In this document: positions 26,522 through 35,319 of the stretch, piece by piece | How positions within the stretch are numbered: the stretch's first letter is position 1 | Layout: each line of letters begins with the position of its first letter | Source of the DNA: Burkholderia sp. S171 | Lineage (GTDB): Bacteria > Pseudomonadota > Gammaproteobacteria > Burkholderiales > Burkholderiaceae | Assembly (NCBI RefSeq): GCF_009766085.1 | Contig: NZ_LMUF01000042.1 | Coordinates: forward strand, 72,083-136,082 | Length of the DNA: 64,000 nt | Direction of reading: 5' to 3' | The notes under the pieces: model-generated | Databases searched by the model: none | The model's input: the letters and a program-made list of their open reading frames with translations, nothing else | Told to the model about the DNA's origin: nothing | Translations under genes and position numbers: made by a program

Positions 26522-27376
26522 TTACCGCGCGGCGTTCTTGCGACCCTCGGCGTTTGTCGCAACGGCGATCGCGTCTAGATTCTGCGGGTACGCGAAGTTC
26601 AGGCCGAGCAACTGGCGCATTGTCGGGCTGGCGTTCTTGACGAACGTTTCGCCGACCATCGCGCGCAAGTCTTCCATCGGCTTGATGAATTTCGGCAGGT
26701 ACTGAATTAGTACCGCGCTGCGATCCTGTGTGCTGTGGTTTGGCATGGCGCAATGCCAGGCCGCGCCGAAAAAAACAATGGCATCGCCCGGCTCTGCTTC
26801 CATGCGCTCGCAGCGCTCGAAGAAGGCATCACCCTCGCCGGGATAACGCAATTCATGCTGCGTGTGCGGCACAAAAGCCGTCGCGCCGGTTTGCGCCGTG
26901 AACGGATCGAGTGGAATCGTCACTTGCGCGTTGAGCGGAAAACTCGTGTTGATGCCGAGGGGAAATGTCGTTGGCGAGTGGAAATCCCAGTACGGGTAAT
27001 CGATATGCGGCTCTTGTCCGGGACCGTCCGGCAAGATCCGGTTTGCCGCGATCGACCCCATGATGAAGTCGTCGCCGAGAAAGAGCCGCATGGCCGCAAC
27101 AATATCGGGCTGCTCGGCCATCTCCGAAAATACATCGCCTTTGGCAAGCAGATTCCACACGCGCCGCTGCAAATGCAGCCGCTGATCTTCGGCCGCCTGC
27201 CCCTGGAAATGCGTGACTGTCTGCGCGCGGTCCTGCGAATGCGCCATCACCACGCGGCGCGCTTCCGCCACTTGCGCCGCGCTGAACACGCCGCGAATAC
27301 GCACCGCGCCCGGCCCACGCAGCAGCGCTTCAACCACTCCCTCAGGCGTCACCGCACCCGCATCCACACTGTTCAC
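26522..27376 (-). CDS. phytanoyl-CoA dioxygenase (PhyH) family protein
   Basis: Predicted Fe(II)/2-oxoglutarate oxygenase of 284 residues. The iron ligands are visible as HIDYP (H-x-D) and the distal histidine in AWHCAMPNHS, with the 2-oxoglutarate arginine in STQDRSAVLIQY. Substrate unknown; bacterial members hydroxylate or dealkylate small molecules. Start GTG at 27376 with GGAG six bases upstream. It is divergent from the di-iron oxygenase cluster across a 311-bp regulatory region and may share its regulation. Confidence 0.88.
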   Translation of the reverse strand: MNSVDAGAVTPEGVVEALLRGPGAVRIRGVFSAAQVAEARRVVMAHSQDRAQTVTHFQGQAAEDQRLHLQRRVWNLLAKGDVFSEMAEQPDIVAAMRLFLGDDFIMGSIAANRILPDGPGQEPHIDYPYWDFHSPTTFPLGINTSFPLNAQVTIPLDPFTAQTGATAFVPHTQHELRYPGEGDAFFERCERMEAEPGDAIVFFGAAWHCAMPNHSTQDRSAVLIQYLPKFIKPMEDLRAMVGETFVKNASPTMRQLLGLNFAYPQNLDAIAVATNAEGRKNAAR

Positions 27377-27535
27377 AGCAGTCTCCTTGGACGAGTCAAC
27401 GCAGCACTCCGGCTGCTAATGGACACAAGCATAGAAGGCTGCTCGCGGCAATGCAAAGAAAATTTCATGCGCCAATTCAGTGGAATTTAATTTCTATTTT
27501 GATAAACCATAGCCGACGCGGCCCACAGCCGCACT

Positions 27536-27558
27536 TGATGGAAATCCATCATTTTTTT
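27536..27558 (+). terminator. intrinsic-terminator-like hairpin in the leader of the oxygenase cluster
   Basis: TGATGG (27536-27541) and CCATCA (27546-27551) pair perfectly around AAAT and are followed at once by seven Ts (27552-27558). No plus-strand gene precedes it, so it would end a short RNA or attenuate the oxygenase transcript starting upstream. Confidence 0.5.
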
Positions 27559-27647
27559 GAGTGAGCAGCAGGCGGCAGTCATCTATCGTTCTCTCAACAA
27601 GAAGGCCGCCCGGCGGTTGAACCTGACGGGAAGCGCTCAAACATTGC

Positions 27648-27669
27648 TTGAATACTAGTTTGAATACTA
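27648..27669. repeat. direct repeat TTGAATACTA upstream of the oxygenase gene
   Basis: TTGAATACTA occurs at 27648-27657 and 27660-27669, a 12-base period, ending 18 bases before the ATG at 27688 and just before its AGGAG ribosome site. It may be a regulator binding site or part of the promoter. Confidence 0.35.
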
Positions 27670-27687
27670 TTAAGCAGGAGACAACCC

Positions 27688-28761
27688 ATGTCCTCGACAC
27701 CCGACGTCAGCGGCGGCGATGCGGCCACGCCCGGCCTCACCGATCCAAAGCTCGATGAGCGTATCGGCCAGCAGTGGTATCAGCCGCGCATCCCGCGCGC
27801 CGTTCTGAAAGAGCTGATGAAACGCAGCGATGCCGAAGGCCTCCGCAACTTCGTGCCATGGTTATTGTTGCTGGTTGCGTCGGGTTGGGTGGCTGCATTG
27901 TGTTGGGGTACGTGGTGGGCAGTGCCGGCCTTCCTGGTCTACGGCACGATCTATTCGTCCAGCGACGCCCGTTGGCACGAACTCGCTCATGGCACACCGT
28001 TCAAGACCCGCTGGCTCAACGACGCCTTCTACCACCTGTCTTCGTTCATGACGATCCGCGAAGGCTACTGGTGGCGCTGGAGTCACGCGCGGCATCACAC
28101 GCACACGTACTTTCAGGAGCGTGATCCGGAAATCCAGGTCGCACGGCCGACGCAGGTCTTGCCGATCTTTATCGATTTCTTCGGACTGCTGGGTAGTTCG
28201 CTTGAGATCCGCAAGGTCGTCCGGCATGCATTCGGCCGCGTAGATGCCACCACAGACGCGTTTCTCCCCGCCACCGAAAAACCAAAGATGATCTGGTCAT
28301 GCCGCATCTATCTGCTCGTGGTTATCGGCACGATTGGATTGGCTATCGCGCTCCACAGCTTCCTGCCGTTGATGTTCGTATGGACGCCCCGTTTTTACGG
28401 CGGCTGGCTGCATCAATTGCTCGGCCTGACGCAGCATGCGGGCCTCGCGGTCAACGTGAAAGACCATCGGCTGAACACACGCACCGTGTATATCAACCCG
28501 GTCTACCGCTTTCTGTACCTGAACATGAACTACCACCTCGAACACCATCTCCTGCCCATGGTGCCGTTTCACGCGTTGCCGCGTTTGCACGAAGTCATCA
28601 AGGATCAGCTTCCGCCCGCTTATCCGAGCCTTTACGCGGTGTATCGCGAGATGGTGCCCGCGTTATGGAAACAGCGTTCCGAGCCGGGCCATGTGATCGA
28701 ACGCACGGTGCCGGCTGAAAGCGCCCCGCACGGCTCATTCGCGACCCAGTCGGGCATCTGA
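27688..28761 (+). CDS. membrane fatty-acid-desaturase-like di-iron oxygenase (MocD-like)
   Basis: Integral-membrane di-iron enzyme of 357 residues. The histidine boxes are HELAH, HARHHTH and HLEHH near the C-terminus, with hydrophobic segments around residues 50-90 and 205-235. Superfamily members are desaturases, alkane hydroxylases and the rhizobial MocD protein. Its direct partners downstream are a MocE-like Rieske ferredoxin and a ferredoxin reductase, which together form a complete electron chain. By analogy with mocDEF, needed for O-demethylation of rhizopine, an O-demethylase or hydroxylase role on a small polar molecule is proposed rather than lipid desaturation. AGGAG sits seven bases before the ATG. 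Confidence 0.85.
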   Translation: MSSTPDVSGGDAATPGLTDPKLDERIGQQWYQPRIPRAVLKELMKRSDAEGLRNFVPWLLLLVASGWVAALCWGTWWAVPAFLVYGTIYSSSDARWHELAHGTPFKTRWLNDAFYHLSSFMTIREGYWWRWSHARHHTHTYFQERDPEIQVARPTQVLPIFIDFFGLLGSSLEIRKVVRHAFGRVDATTDAFLPATEKPKMIWSCRIYLLVVIGTIGLAIALHSFLPLMFVWTPRFYGGWLHQLLGLTQHAGLAVNVKDHRLNTRTVYINPVYRFLYLNMNYHLEHHLLPMVPFHALPRLHEVIKDQLPPAYPSLYAVYREMVPALWKQRSEPGHVIERTVPAESAPHGSFATQSGI

Positions 28762-28789
28762 AAACAACTCCAACAACCCGGAGGCTTTT

Positions 28790-29140
28790 GTGGCCGTTGA
28801 AACGAATGACATCGAATGGGTCGTCGCCTGCGCTGCCAGCGAGATTGCCGAGGAAGACGTAATCCGCTTCGATCATGCCGGCGCGAGTTACGCGGTGTAT
28901 CGGATAGCTGAAGGTTTTTTTGCGTCGGATGGCTGGTGCACGCACGAACGCGCACATCTTGCCGATGGCTTCGTGCTCAATCGGGAAATTGAATGCCCCC
29001 TGCATCAGGGACGTTTCGATATCCCCACAGGCAAGCCCAAAAGCCCGCCCGTCTGCGTCCATCTGAAGACCTACCCGGTGCGCATTGAAGGCGGCGAAGT
29101 GCTGCTCGGTGTACCGCCGCCAGCCAAGGCAGCGTCATGA
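28790..29140 (+). CDS. Rieske-type 2Fe-2S ferredoxin, MocE family
   Basis: Small soluble Rieske ferredoxin of 116 residues. The cluster ligands are C50-T-H52 and C69-P-L-H72, in WCTHERAHLADG and ECPLHQGRFD. It carries electrons from a reductase to an oxygenase. GGAGG five bases before the GTG start supports 28790. It is 28 bases downstream of the di-iron oxygenase, and its stop overlaps the reductase start as ATGA. The short acidic protein and gene order match the MocE ferredoxin of rhizopine clusters. Confidence 0.9.
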   Translation: MAVETNDIEWVVACAASEIAEEDVIRFDHAGASYAVYRIAEGFFASDGWCTHERAHLADGFVLNREIECPLHQGRFDIPTGKPKSPPVCVHLKTYPVRIEGGEVLLGVPPPAKAAS

Positions 29141-30390
29141 AAAACCGTCCTGCGATGGTGATCATCGGCGCCGGGCAAAGCGGAGCGCGCGCCGCCCATG
29201 CGTTGCGCGACAACGGCTGGGATGGTGAGATCACGCTGCTCGGCAACGAAGGGGTCGCGCCTTATGACAGGCCGCCGCTCTCCAAGGCCGTGCTGCTCGG
29301 TCAGAAAACCACCGCACAATGCGCGCTGTATGACGAGACGTTTTACTCAGAGCAACGCATCGACCTGCGTGTGAACGCCAGCGTTCAACAAATCGACCGT
29401 GCAGCGCGCAAGGTGATTTTGAAGGACGGGCATACCGTCGCCTATCAACGTCTGCTGATCGCCACGGGCGCGGCGCCACGGCGTCTGAGCGTGCCCGGTT
29501 CAACGCTTGAGGGCGTACATGTCTTGCGCACGGCAGCAGACGCGTCGAGTGTCGTCGGCGAGTTGTTGCCAGGACGGAAGATCGCGATTGTGGGTGCGGG
29601 GTTTATCGGGCTGGAGATTGCAGCGACCGCTATTGCAAGAGGGTGTGAAGTGATTGTGATCGAAGCCGCAGCGCGTGCGCTCATGCGCGCCGTGCCGGAG
29701 ATCGTTGCGGCGTATCTGGTGGAAAGGCACACGCAGATGGGCGTGGACGTGCGCTTCGCCGTGCAGGTCGACCGGATCATCGGATCAAACATGAAACGCG
29801 TCGCGGGCGTGAAGCTCTCCGACGGCACGACCGTCACGTGCGATTGCGTGATCGCCGGCATTGGCGTGAAGCCGCGCACGGAATTGGCGGAAGCGGCGGG
29901 TATCGACGTGGCAGATGGTATTGCCGTGGACGACACGCTGCGCACCAATGATCCGCACATTTTCGCAGCAGGCGATGTCTGCTCGTTTCCGCACCGGCTG
30001 TTCCGGCGGCGCATGCGGCTCGAATGCTGGAAGAACGCGGAGGACCATGCGCGGATTGTCGCGCGCAACATGCTGGACCGCGGCGAGACCTATTCCGAAG
30101 TGCCGTGGTTCTGGTCCGATCAATACGACATGACCATCCAGATTGCAGGCATGCCAGCGTTCGGCGTCACTTCCGTCGTACGCGAAACGAGCGCCGCATC
30201 GCGAGTCTTCTTTGCACTGGATCGCGATGGCGTGCTGGTCGGCGCGAGCGGAGTTGGACAGGCAAGCGAGATCGCGCGTGACGTGCGAGTAGCGCAGGAG
30301 TTGATTGCGCGGCGCGCATGTATTGAGCCTTCATTGCTCTCGGATCGAAGCGTCAAGCTCAAGCCGCTGCTTGCCGTGGAGGCGCTATGA
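29137..30390 (+). CDS. FAD-dependent ferredoxin reductase (MocF-like)
   Basis: Reductase of 417 residues of the putidaredoxin/BphA4 type. FAD binding motif IIGAGQSGARAAHAL at the N-terminus, PYDRPPLSK, the NAD(P)H motif IVGAGFIGLEIAA near residue 150 and the FAD-tail motif IFAAGDVCSFPH. It oxidises NAD(P)H and reduces the Rieske protein encoded just before, feeding the di-iron oxygenase. Both ends overlap neighbours by four bases, so ferredoxin, reductase and the TIM-barrel gene are translationally coupled. Confidence 0.92.
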   Translation: MKNRPAMVIIGAGQSGARAAHALRDNGWDGEITLLGNEGVAPYDRPPLSKAVLLGQKTTAQCALYDETFYSEQRIDLRVNASVQQIDRAARKVILKDGHTVAYQRLLIATGAAPRRLSVPGSTLEGVHVLRTAADASSVVGELLPGRKIAIVGAGFIGLEIAATAIARGCEVIVIEAAARALMRAVPEIVAAYLVERHTQMGVDVRFAVQVDRIIGSNMKRVAGVKLSDGTTVTCDCVIAGIGVKPRTELAEAAGIDVADGIAVDDTLRTNDPHIFAAGDVCSFPHRLFRRRMRLECWKNAEDHARIVARNMLDRGETYSEVPWFWSDQYDMTIQIAGMPAFGVTSVVRETSAASRVFFALDRDGVLVGASGVGQASEIARDVRVAQELIARRACIEPSLLSDRSVKLKPLLAVEAL

Positions 30391-31256
30391 CGCAACGGCT
30401 CGACATCTATCAGTCGCTATGGGCAATGGAGCGTCGTCACACCGACGGTCATGAGCGCTCTCTCGAAGACAACGTAACGATGATCGCGCAAGCGGGTTTC
30501 AACGGCGTCAGTGCGGGTTATGCATCGCGTGAAGACGTGCGCAGGTTTAGCGGTTTGCTAAAGCAGTTCGGTCTGCAAGCGGAAGGACAATGTTTTCCGC
30601 GCACGGTAGATGACCTGCAACCGATCCTTGAAATAGCCACCGAGTTCGGTGTGCATCACATCGACTTGCAACCGGATGTACGGCCGCGTCGACTGGATGA
30701 AGCGCTCAAGTTGATCGATGGATGGACGCGACTCGCCGAGCAAGTGGACTTTCCGGTGTATATCGAAACGCATCGGGACCGCATGACGACCGACCTGCAT
30801 TTCACGCTCGATCTGCTCGATGCCCGGCCTGATTTGAAATTGCTCGGCGATATCTCGCACTATCTCGTCGGGCGTGAATTCGCAGTGCCTGTGTCCGATG
30901 AAAACCATGCGGACATGCACCGGATCCTCGACCACTCGTGGGCGTTTCATGGCCGCATCGCCAGCCGCGAGCAAGTGCAGATAGAGATTTCGTTCGAGCC
31001 GCACCGGATATGGGTGGACCTGTTTCTCGACTGGTGGCGATACGGCTTTGCATCGTGGCAACGCCGCGCTGGTCCCGACGACACACTGGTCTTCACGTGC
31101 GAACTCGGACCCAAGCCTTACGCAATCATCGGCCGCGATGGCAACGACACAACCGACCGCTGGACCGAATCCCTGCTGATGCGCGACTGGATCCGCGATC
31201 TATGGAATGGCCTGAGCCTCAAGGAAAAACCCGCGCCCTTAGCGCTTAGTCGCTGA
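30387..31256 (+). CDS. sugar phosphate isomerase/epimerase-like TIM-barrel protein (MocC/IolE-like)
   Basis: Protein of 289 residues with the AP-endonuclease-2/xylose-isomerase TIM-barrel look. Candidate metal ligands are in VYIETHRD, KLLGDISHY and FTCELGPKPY. Relatives include IolE (inosose dehydratase), IolI and MocC, all acting on cyclitols or sugars, which suits the neighbouring transporter and SDR. The start overlaps the reductase stop by ATGA. Its 3' end overlaps the end of the convergent LacI gene by 11 bases (31246-31256). Confidence 0.82.
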   Translation: MTQRLDIYQSLWAMERRHTDGHERSLEDNVTMIAQAGFNGVSAGYASREDVRRFSGLLKQFGLQAEGQCFPRTVDDLQPILEIATEFGVHHIDLQPDVRPRRLDEALKLIDGWTRLAEQVDFPVYIETHRDRMTTDLHFTLDLLDARPDLKLLGDISHYLVGREFAVPVSDENHADMHRILDHSWAFHGRIASREQVQIEISFEPHRIWVDLFLDWWRYGFASWQRRAGPDDTLVFTCELGPKPYAIIGRDGNDTTDRWTESLLMRDWIRDLWNGLSLKEKPAPLALSR

Positions 31257-32286
31257 GCGGAAGGTTTTCGCGCAACAACACCGTGACCGGAATCTGCTGC
31301 GGCAACGCCACGCCGGGATCGCGATGATAGTGCCGCAAGATGATTTCGATGGAACGCATGGCTTCGGCGGCCGGGTTCTGGTCGAGCACGGCGTCAAGCG
31401 TTCCTTCAATGAGCAAGCGGCGCGAAATGTCGTTGAGTTCGTGGCCCACGAATACTGTCGAACGAACGCGGTCGAGCGCCTGGAGTGCTGCGCCGACACC
31501 TTCGTCGCCGACTGAAATGTTGTAGATGCCGCGCAGGTCCGGATAGCGCCGGAAGGCGTCGCGAGTGAGGCTTTCGGTGACCGCCGATTGCTCGCGGCTC
31601 TCGACCGTCTCCACGATGTCGCAGTTGGGAAAACGCCGCCGCAGTACCGAGCGGAAACCGCTTTCGCGTTCTTCATGGCCGAGGAAATCATGCATGCCCG
31701 TCATCACGAGCACCTTGCCTCCCGCATCGCCGAGAAAGCGGCCCATGAGCTCGCCCGCGACGCGTCCAGCCCCGCGATTGTCGATCCCCACATAGGCAAG
31801 TCTTCCCGTTCCCGGCAGATCGCTGGCGAGCGTGACGACCGGCATCGTGCGGCTGACCTGACGCAACGCCGCCGTGATGTCGGGATGCTCATACGCGACG
31901 ATGATCAGCGCGTCGGCCTTCTGCGTCGCGCGACTGATGGTCTCGACTACGCGCGCCGGTTCGAGGTTGTCGAAGTAGGTCACGGCGCAGATCACGCGCT
32001 GCGCCTCGAACGCCTTCTGGGCAATTTCAAAACCCTGCTTGAGATAGATGTAATACGGCGCAACGGGTTGTTGCAACAGGATGGCGATACGCAGCCAGCG
32101 GACGGACACCGCGTCGAGCGCCCGATCAATCTTGAGCTTGCGCGCCCATTCGAGTACGCGCCGCTCCTTCTCGCGCGAGACGCCGCCGCGACCGTTGAGC
32201 ACGCGGTCCACGGTTGCCTCGCTGACGTCGGCGGCCTTGGCGATATCGGCCATGCTCGTTTTACGGCGGTGGGTCAGGTCGGGCAT
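31246..32286 (-). CDS. LacI-family regulator of the oxygenase/sugar-transport cluster
   Basis: Regulator of 346 residues with an N-terminal LacI headpiece (MADIAKAADVSEATVDRVLN) and a periplasmic-binding-type effector domain of the RbsB-like kind (PYYIYLKQGFEIAQ, GHEERESGFRSVL). The VDRVLNGRGGV hinge variant is typical of regulators of sugar or cyclitol ABC operons. It is divergent from the ABC transporter genes and convergent with the oxygenase genes, so it could repress both arms. The ATG at 32286 fits the headpiece. Confidence 0.9.
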   Translation of the reverse strand: MPDLTHRRKTSMADIAKAADVSEATVDRVLNGRGGVSREKERRVLEWARKLKIDRALDAVSVRWLRIAILLQQPVAPYYIYLKQGFEIAQKAFEAQRVICAVTYFDNLEPARVVETISRATQKADALIIVAYEHPDITAALRQVSRTMPVVTLASDLPGTGRLAYVGIDNRGAGRVAGELMGRFLGDAGGKVLVMTGMHDFLGHEERESGFRSVLRRRFPNCDIVETVESREQSAVTESLTRDAFRRYPDLRGIYNISVGDEGVGAALQALDRVRSTVFVGHELNDISRRLLIEGTLDAVLDQNPAAEAMRSIEIILRHYHRDPGVALPQQIPVTVLLRENLPLSD

Positions 32287-32484
32287 GGGCCTTACACGGT
32301 TTAGGAAAATGAACCACGGGACTGACCCGATGATCGCATCAACTGCACTGACCGATCAAGCGAGTGCATGAAGTGAAGCCCCAATAAGTCACCGGCCACG
32401 AACGGCGACAGCAGTACCCCGCACGCCGGCCTGACATTCGCACCGCGGATGCAGCCGCGCACGGGACATAACAGGAGACAGGAG

Positions 32485-33495
32485 ATGGCCCGGAGATTCA
32501 GTACATTCCAAACGCGTTCGAAGTTCGCGATAGCCGCATGCATCACGTCCACGCTTTTCGCTGCGAGCGTTGCTCGCAGCGCGGAGCCGCTGAACATTGT
32601 GATGCTGACACATGGCGCGGCGACCAACGCATTCTGGCAGGCCGTGAAGAAAGGTTTCGACGATGCCTGCACGCGCGTTCAGGCACATTGCCAGATAGTC
32701 TTTACCCAAACCGACGGTTCGATCGAACAGCAAAGCGCAAACTTCCAGGCCGCGGTCGCGCGCAAACCCGATGCAATCCTGACGACCATTGTGGATGACA
32801 ACGCGCTCACGCCGATGATCAACGACGCCCGCGCGAAGCACATCATTGTGATTGCTTTTAACGTCGATCAAAGCGGTGGCGCAGCGGGTGCAGCGAAACG
32901 GCAGGCGTTTATCGGCCAGAATTTTGTCCCGGCCGGGCGCAGTCTCGCGCATCAACTCACCAGCCAGTTTCCGAAAGACGGACCGATCCGCGTGCTGATC
33001 GGTGTCAGCGCGCCGGGGCAGAACTGGGCCGAGCAACGCGCGAAAGGCGTGATGGAAGGTCTCGATGAATGGAAGCGCGCCAATCCGACTCGCACCGTTG
33101 TGATCGACCGGATCGATTCGGGCACGGATCTCTCGGTGACAGGTGAACGCGTTGGCGCATATCTCACTGCGCACCCCGATACAACAGCGTACTTCGACAT
33201 GGGTTTCTTCCATGCAGCAGTAGCACGCACATTGCAGGACCGCAACGTGCCGCCGGGCAAGGTGCTGCTTGCGGGCTTCGATATCGTGCCGCAAGTCCTG
33301 CAGATGATGAAGGCCGGTTACATTCAGGCCGAGGTCGATCAGCAACCGTATGCGCAGGGGTTCATGCCCGTGATGCAGGTGTATCTCGCGAAATCTTTCG
33401 GCCTTGCACCCACCGATATCAACACCGGCAATTCGCTCGTCATGCCCGCTCAGGCGGACTCGGTCATCGCGCTCTCGCAACAAGGCTTGCGCTAG
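32485..33495 (+). CDS. sugar ABC transporter substrate-binding protein (RbsB/MocB-like)
   Basis: Periplasmic sugar-binding protein of 336 residues. A signal peptide ends near residue 32 (SVARSAEP). The mature part resembles ribose/inositol/rhizopine-binding proteins, with HGAATNAFWQAVKKGFDDA and the hinge region in RVLIGVSAPGQNWAEQRAKG. The ATG at 32485 has AGGAG seven bases upstream; the longer frame to 32449 adds no recognisable leader. First gene of a plus-strand operon with permease, ATPase and SDR. Confidence 0.92.
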   Translation: MARRFSTFQTRSKFAIAACITSTLFAASVARSAEPLNIVMLTHGAATNAFWQAVKKGFDDACTRVQAHCQIVFTQTDGSIEQQSANFQAAVARKPDAILTTIVDDNALTPMINDARAKHIIVIAFNVDQSGGAAGAAKRQAFIGQNFVPAGRSLAHQLTSQFPKDGPIRVLIGVSAPGQNWAEQRAKGVMEGLDEWKRANPTRTVVIDRIDSGTDLSVTGERVGAYLTAHPDTTAYFDMGFFHAAVARTLQDRNVPPGKVLLAGFDIVPQVLQMMKAGYIQAEVDQQPYAQGFMPVMQVYLAKSFGLAPTDINTGNSLVMPAQADSVIALSQQGLR

Positions 33496-33504
33496 GAGAT
33501 TCGC

Positions 33505-34485
33505 ATGAAAAAGCTGCTCAAGATCTATCTGCAGAAGCCGGAATTGGCGGGCATCGTATTGCTCGCGGTGTTGATCGGCTTGTTCCAGGTGCGCTCGCAG
33601 ATGATATTTCTCAGCGCCGAAAATATCCGTGGCGTGCTTGGCGTGTTGCCTGAAGTAGGACTGGTGGCTATAGGCGTGACGCTGCTGATGATCTGCGGTG
33701 AGTTCGATTTATCGGTGGGATCGGTTTTTGCGCTCACACCGATGTCGATCACACTGTTGATGAATGCCGGCGTGCCATTCTGGCCGGCATTTTTTATCGG
33801 GCTGGTGGTAGCCGCGTGCGTGGGACTCGCGAACGGATTGATCACACTGGTCTTCAACATACCGAGCTTCATCACGACGCTCGGCATGTTGTTCATCGTG
33901 CGATCACTGACCGTCGTGCTATCCGGTGGCTTTCCGCCAAATCTGCCGATCGAACGAATGCCCGCGCAGCTTTTCGTGAGTTTCATCGGGCCGGAGGGAT
34001 TGTTTCGCGCGTCGTTTCTTTGGTTCATCGCCATTGGTGCGGCGGCGGCATTCTTGCTGTCCGCGACCAATCTTGGGAACTGGATGAAAGCGACCGGCGG
34101 CTTCCTTGAAGCGTCCATATCGAGCGGTGTGCCGGCGCGGCGCGTGAAGCTGTTCTCCTTCGTGCTGTGCTCGGTGCTTGCCGGTTTCGCCGGCTTGATC
34201 CAGGTGCTACGGCTAGGCGCGGCGCTTCCTTCAATAGGCGATGGTCTTGAGCTGCAAGCAGTGGCCGCTGCCGTGATCGGCGGGACCGCGCTGTCTGGCG
34301 GGATTGGCAATGTGCTCGGTGCGGTGGTCGGTGCCCTGCTGATTCGCGTGATCGATAACGGCCTGGTGCTGACGCAAGTCGATGCCAACTGGTTCAAGTT
34401 CGCGGTTGGCAGCCTGACCATCTTCGCGGTCGTCGCCAACGCATGGATGCGCCGCACGGCTCGACATCTGAAGGTGCAGCTATGA
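33505..34485 (+). CDS. sugar ABC transporter permease (RbsC-like)
   Basis: Very hydrophobic protein of 326 residues with eight to ten helices and the family segment GEFDLSVGSVFALTPM near residue 70. The C-terminal ALSGGIGNVLGAVVGALLI motif is typical of ribose/inositol-class permeases. AGGAG precedes the ATG at good spacing. The stop overlaps the ATPase start by ATGA. Confidence 0.92.
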   Translation: MKKLLKIYLQKPELAGIVLLAVLIGLFQVRSQMIFLSAENIRGVLGVLPEVGLVAIGVTLLMICGEFDLSVGSVFALTPMSITLLMNAGVPFWPAFFIGLVVAACVGLANGLITLVFNIPSFITTLGMLFIVRSLTVVLSGGFPPNLPIERMPAQLFVSFIGPEGLFRASFLWFIAIGAAAAFLLSATNLGNWMKATGGFLEASISSGVPARRVKLFSFVLCSVLAGFAGLIQVLRLGAALPSIGDGLELQAVAAAVIGGTALSGGIGNVLGAVVGALLIRVIDNGLVLTQVDANWFKFAVGSLTIFAVVANAWMRRTARHLKVQL

Positions 34486-35288
34486 ACACACTCTCCTCCG
34501 CTGCTCACCCTACCGGTCTACGCTCGCATGAAGACACCACCGCCGACGCGCTGAGCACATCGACTTCGCTGATGGCCGTACGCAACTTGCACAAATGGTA
34601 CTCCGGCGTGCATGCGCTCAAAGGCGTGAGCCTCGAATTCAAACGCGGCGAAGTCGTGGGTCTGCTCGGCGACAACGGCGCGGGCAAGTCGACGCTCATC
34701 AAGATTCTCTCGGGGGTGCATCGGCCCGATGAAGGCGAGATCCTGTTCCAGGGCCGGCCTGTGCGCATCCCCACGCCGAAAGCGGCGATGCAGTTAGGTA
34801 TCGAAACGATCCATCAGAACAACTCACTCGTGCCGAATCTGTCGATTGCGCGCAATCTGTTTATCGGGCGCGAACCGCTGTTGTTTTCGCTGTTTGGCAT
34901 TGGTCCCATGGACCATGCGCGCATGCGTACCGACGCCGTCAAAGCCATAGCAGATGTTGACCTGCATCTGCGTTCCGCAGAAGCGCTGCTAGGAGAACTA
35001 TCGGGCGGCCAGCGCCAGGGCGTAGCGATTGCGCGCGCGATGCATTTCAAGTCGAAACTGCTGATCCTCGATGAACCGACGAATCATTTATCCGTGAAGG
35101 AGACGGACAAGGTGATCGGGTTTGTGCGGGGCCTATCGGCGCAGGGCATTACCGGCGTGTTCATCAGCCACAACCTGCAGCACGTGTTTCACTCGTGCGA
35201 CCGGATTGTCGCGATGGCGCGTGGCGAAGTCGTGCTCGACCGGCCGGTGGCGCAGACGTCTATCGAAGAAGTGACCGAGATGCTTTGA
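34482..35288 (+). CDS. sugar ABC transporter ATP-binding protein (single-domain)
   Basis: ATPase of 268 residues with one nucleotide-binding domain: Walker A GDNGAGKST, signature LSGGQRQGVAIARAM and Walker B LLILDEPTNHLS. Ribose-class transporters usually have a double-length RbsA; this one is half that length, so it probably works as a homodimer (as in FrcA-type fructose importers). The start at 34482 follows from the four-base overlap with the permease; the open frame upstream belongs to the permease region. Confidence 0.92.
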   Translation: MNTLSSAAHPTGLRSHEDTTADALSTSTSLMAVRNLHKWYSGVHALKGVSLEFKRGEVVGLLGDNGAGKSTLIKILSGVHRPDEGEILFQGRPVRIPTPKAAMQLGIETIHQNNSLVPNLSIARNLFIGREPLLFSLFGIGPMDHARMRTDAVKAIADVDLHLRSAEALLGELSGGQRQGVAIARAMHFKSKLLILDEPTNHLSVKETDKVIGFVRGLSAQGITGVFISHNLQHVFHSCDRIVAMARGEVVLDRPVAQTSIEEVTEML

Positions 35289-35319
35289 TCGAATCGACTA
35301 CAGAGTGGAGAATAAATCG

